From the NCBI GenBank assembly GCA_905221605.1, contig CAJNDS010000369.1:314501-378500 (forward strand): a DNA stretch of 64,000 nt. Direction: 5' to 3'. Numbering within the stretch: the first letter of the stretch is position 1; every line of letters begins with the position of its first letter. The notes under the pieces are model-generated. The model worked only from the letters and a program-made list of their open reading frames with translations, did no database searches and was not told the DNA's origin. The position numbers were made by a program, and so were the translations under genes. This stretch comes from Symbiodinium natans. Its lineage: Eukaryota > Sar > Dinophyceae > Suessiales > Symbiodiniaceae. Shown here in pieces: positions 63,735 through 64,000 of the stretch.

Positions 63735-64000
63735 GCTAAACCATGCTACACCCTAAACCCTAAACCCTAAACCCTAAACCCTAAACCCTAAACCCTAAAC
63801 CCCACACCGTGAATCCTAAGCCTTAAGCTCTAAACCCTATACCCTAGAAACCCTATAAACCCTGTGACGCCATCAAGCCGATAAATCCTACTGCCTGAAA
63901 GCCGCTGAGGATGGAAGGCGCACTGAAGCTTACAACCCTCTAGCTCTATGACTCGTTACCCTCTTGGCCCTGTACGATGATTCCTCTAAATTGTTGTCCC

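Larger units (their letters stand above)
113..63835. repeat. Interspersed telomere-type CCCTAAA/TTTAGGG arrays across the whole window
   Basis: Main CCCTAAA arrays: 113-168, 3322-3475, 11510-11690, 27808-27856, 28630-28745, 29940-30095, 36045-36150, 38495-38630, 41000-41115, 43610-43800, 45180-45330, 53270-53370, 55935-56055, 58668-59000, 59680-59745, 60555-60690, 62820-62930, 63549-63600, 63750-63800. Main TTTAGGG arrays: 2340-2640, 5840-5890, 12340-12820, 25505-25600, 30231-30310, 31330-31425, 31535-31635, 44520-44575, 44668-44758, 52520-52580, 53505-53590, 55268-55345, 59135-59272, 59860-59910, 63080-63170. Many are perfect for 10 or more units. They are internal, on both strands and between exons, so they are not a chromosome end. 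Confidence 0.95.

Overview
This window looks like nuclear DNA of a dinoflagellate. Four lines of evidence point there. (1) At 46308-46342 a near-exact copy of the 22-nt dinoflagellate spliced leader is followed by a second, truncated leader copy that abuts an ATG, the known mark of a retroposed trans-spliced mRNA. (2) Many inferred introns start with GC (one or two with GA) instead of GT and end in AG before G, as reported for dinoflagellate introns. (3) Every gene I can support reads on the + strand. (4) The protein families are typical: an acidic coiled-coil family I know from Symbiodinium-like genomes, ubiquitin-like plus ankyrin proteins, and repeated Cys-ribbon nuclease-like proteins. The species cannot be named from the window.

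Layout. About 0.2-13.5 kb: exons of a microbial-type poly(ADP-ribose) glycohydrolase-like gene (TIGR02452/PF10021 type). An intact, apparently intronless Cys-ribbon plus nuclease-like ORF (8494-10194) lies inside one of its introns. About 13.6-25 kb: scattered small orphan exons and a frameshifted copy of the Cys-ribbon gene (about 18.1-19.56 kb). About 25.6-43.3 kb: one very exon-rich coiled-coil gene with some 25 mini-exons of 20-80 nt, carrying a ubiquitin-like/ankyrin gene (39291-40513) in an intron. About 44.4-50.0 kb: a Rdx (selenoprotein W-like, CxxC) gene, whose largest intron contains the leader-tagged, decayed USP-like retrocopy. About 50.4-63.7 kb: a flavin-dependent monooxygenase-like gene in about 20 exons, probably running off the right edge; its largest intron holds a 31-bp satellite and a cluster of inverted-repeat elements.

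Nearly all intronic and intergenic space is filled with CCCTAAA/TTTAGGG (telomere-type) heptamers and locally homogenised variants. The arrays are polar: TTTAGGG usually follows an exon (start of the intron) and CCCTAAA usually precedes one (end of the intron). Many introns could therefore fold into a long UUUAGGG:CCCUAAA stem that brings the splice sites together. This polarity, with GC donors and short foldback elements in introns, is the most unusual property of the window.

Exon boundaries were placed by eye, from open frame, splice signals, phase agreement and family resemblance. Nothing was aligned by computer, so individual ends may be off by a few bases to tens of bases.
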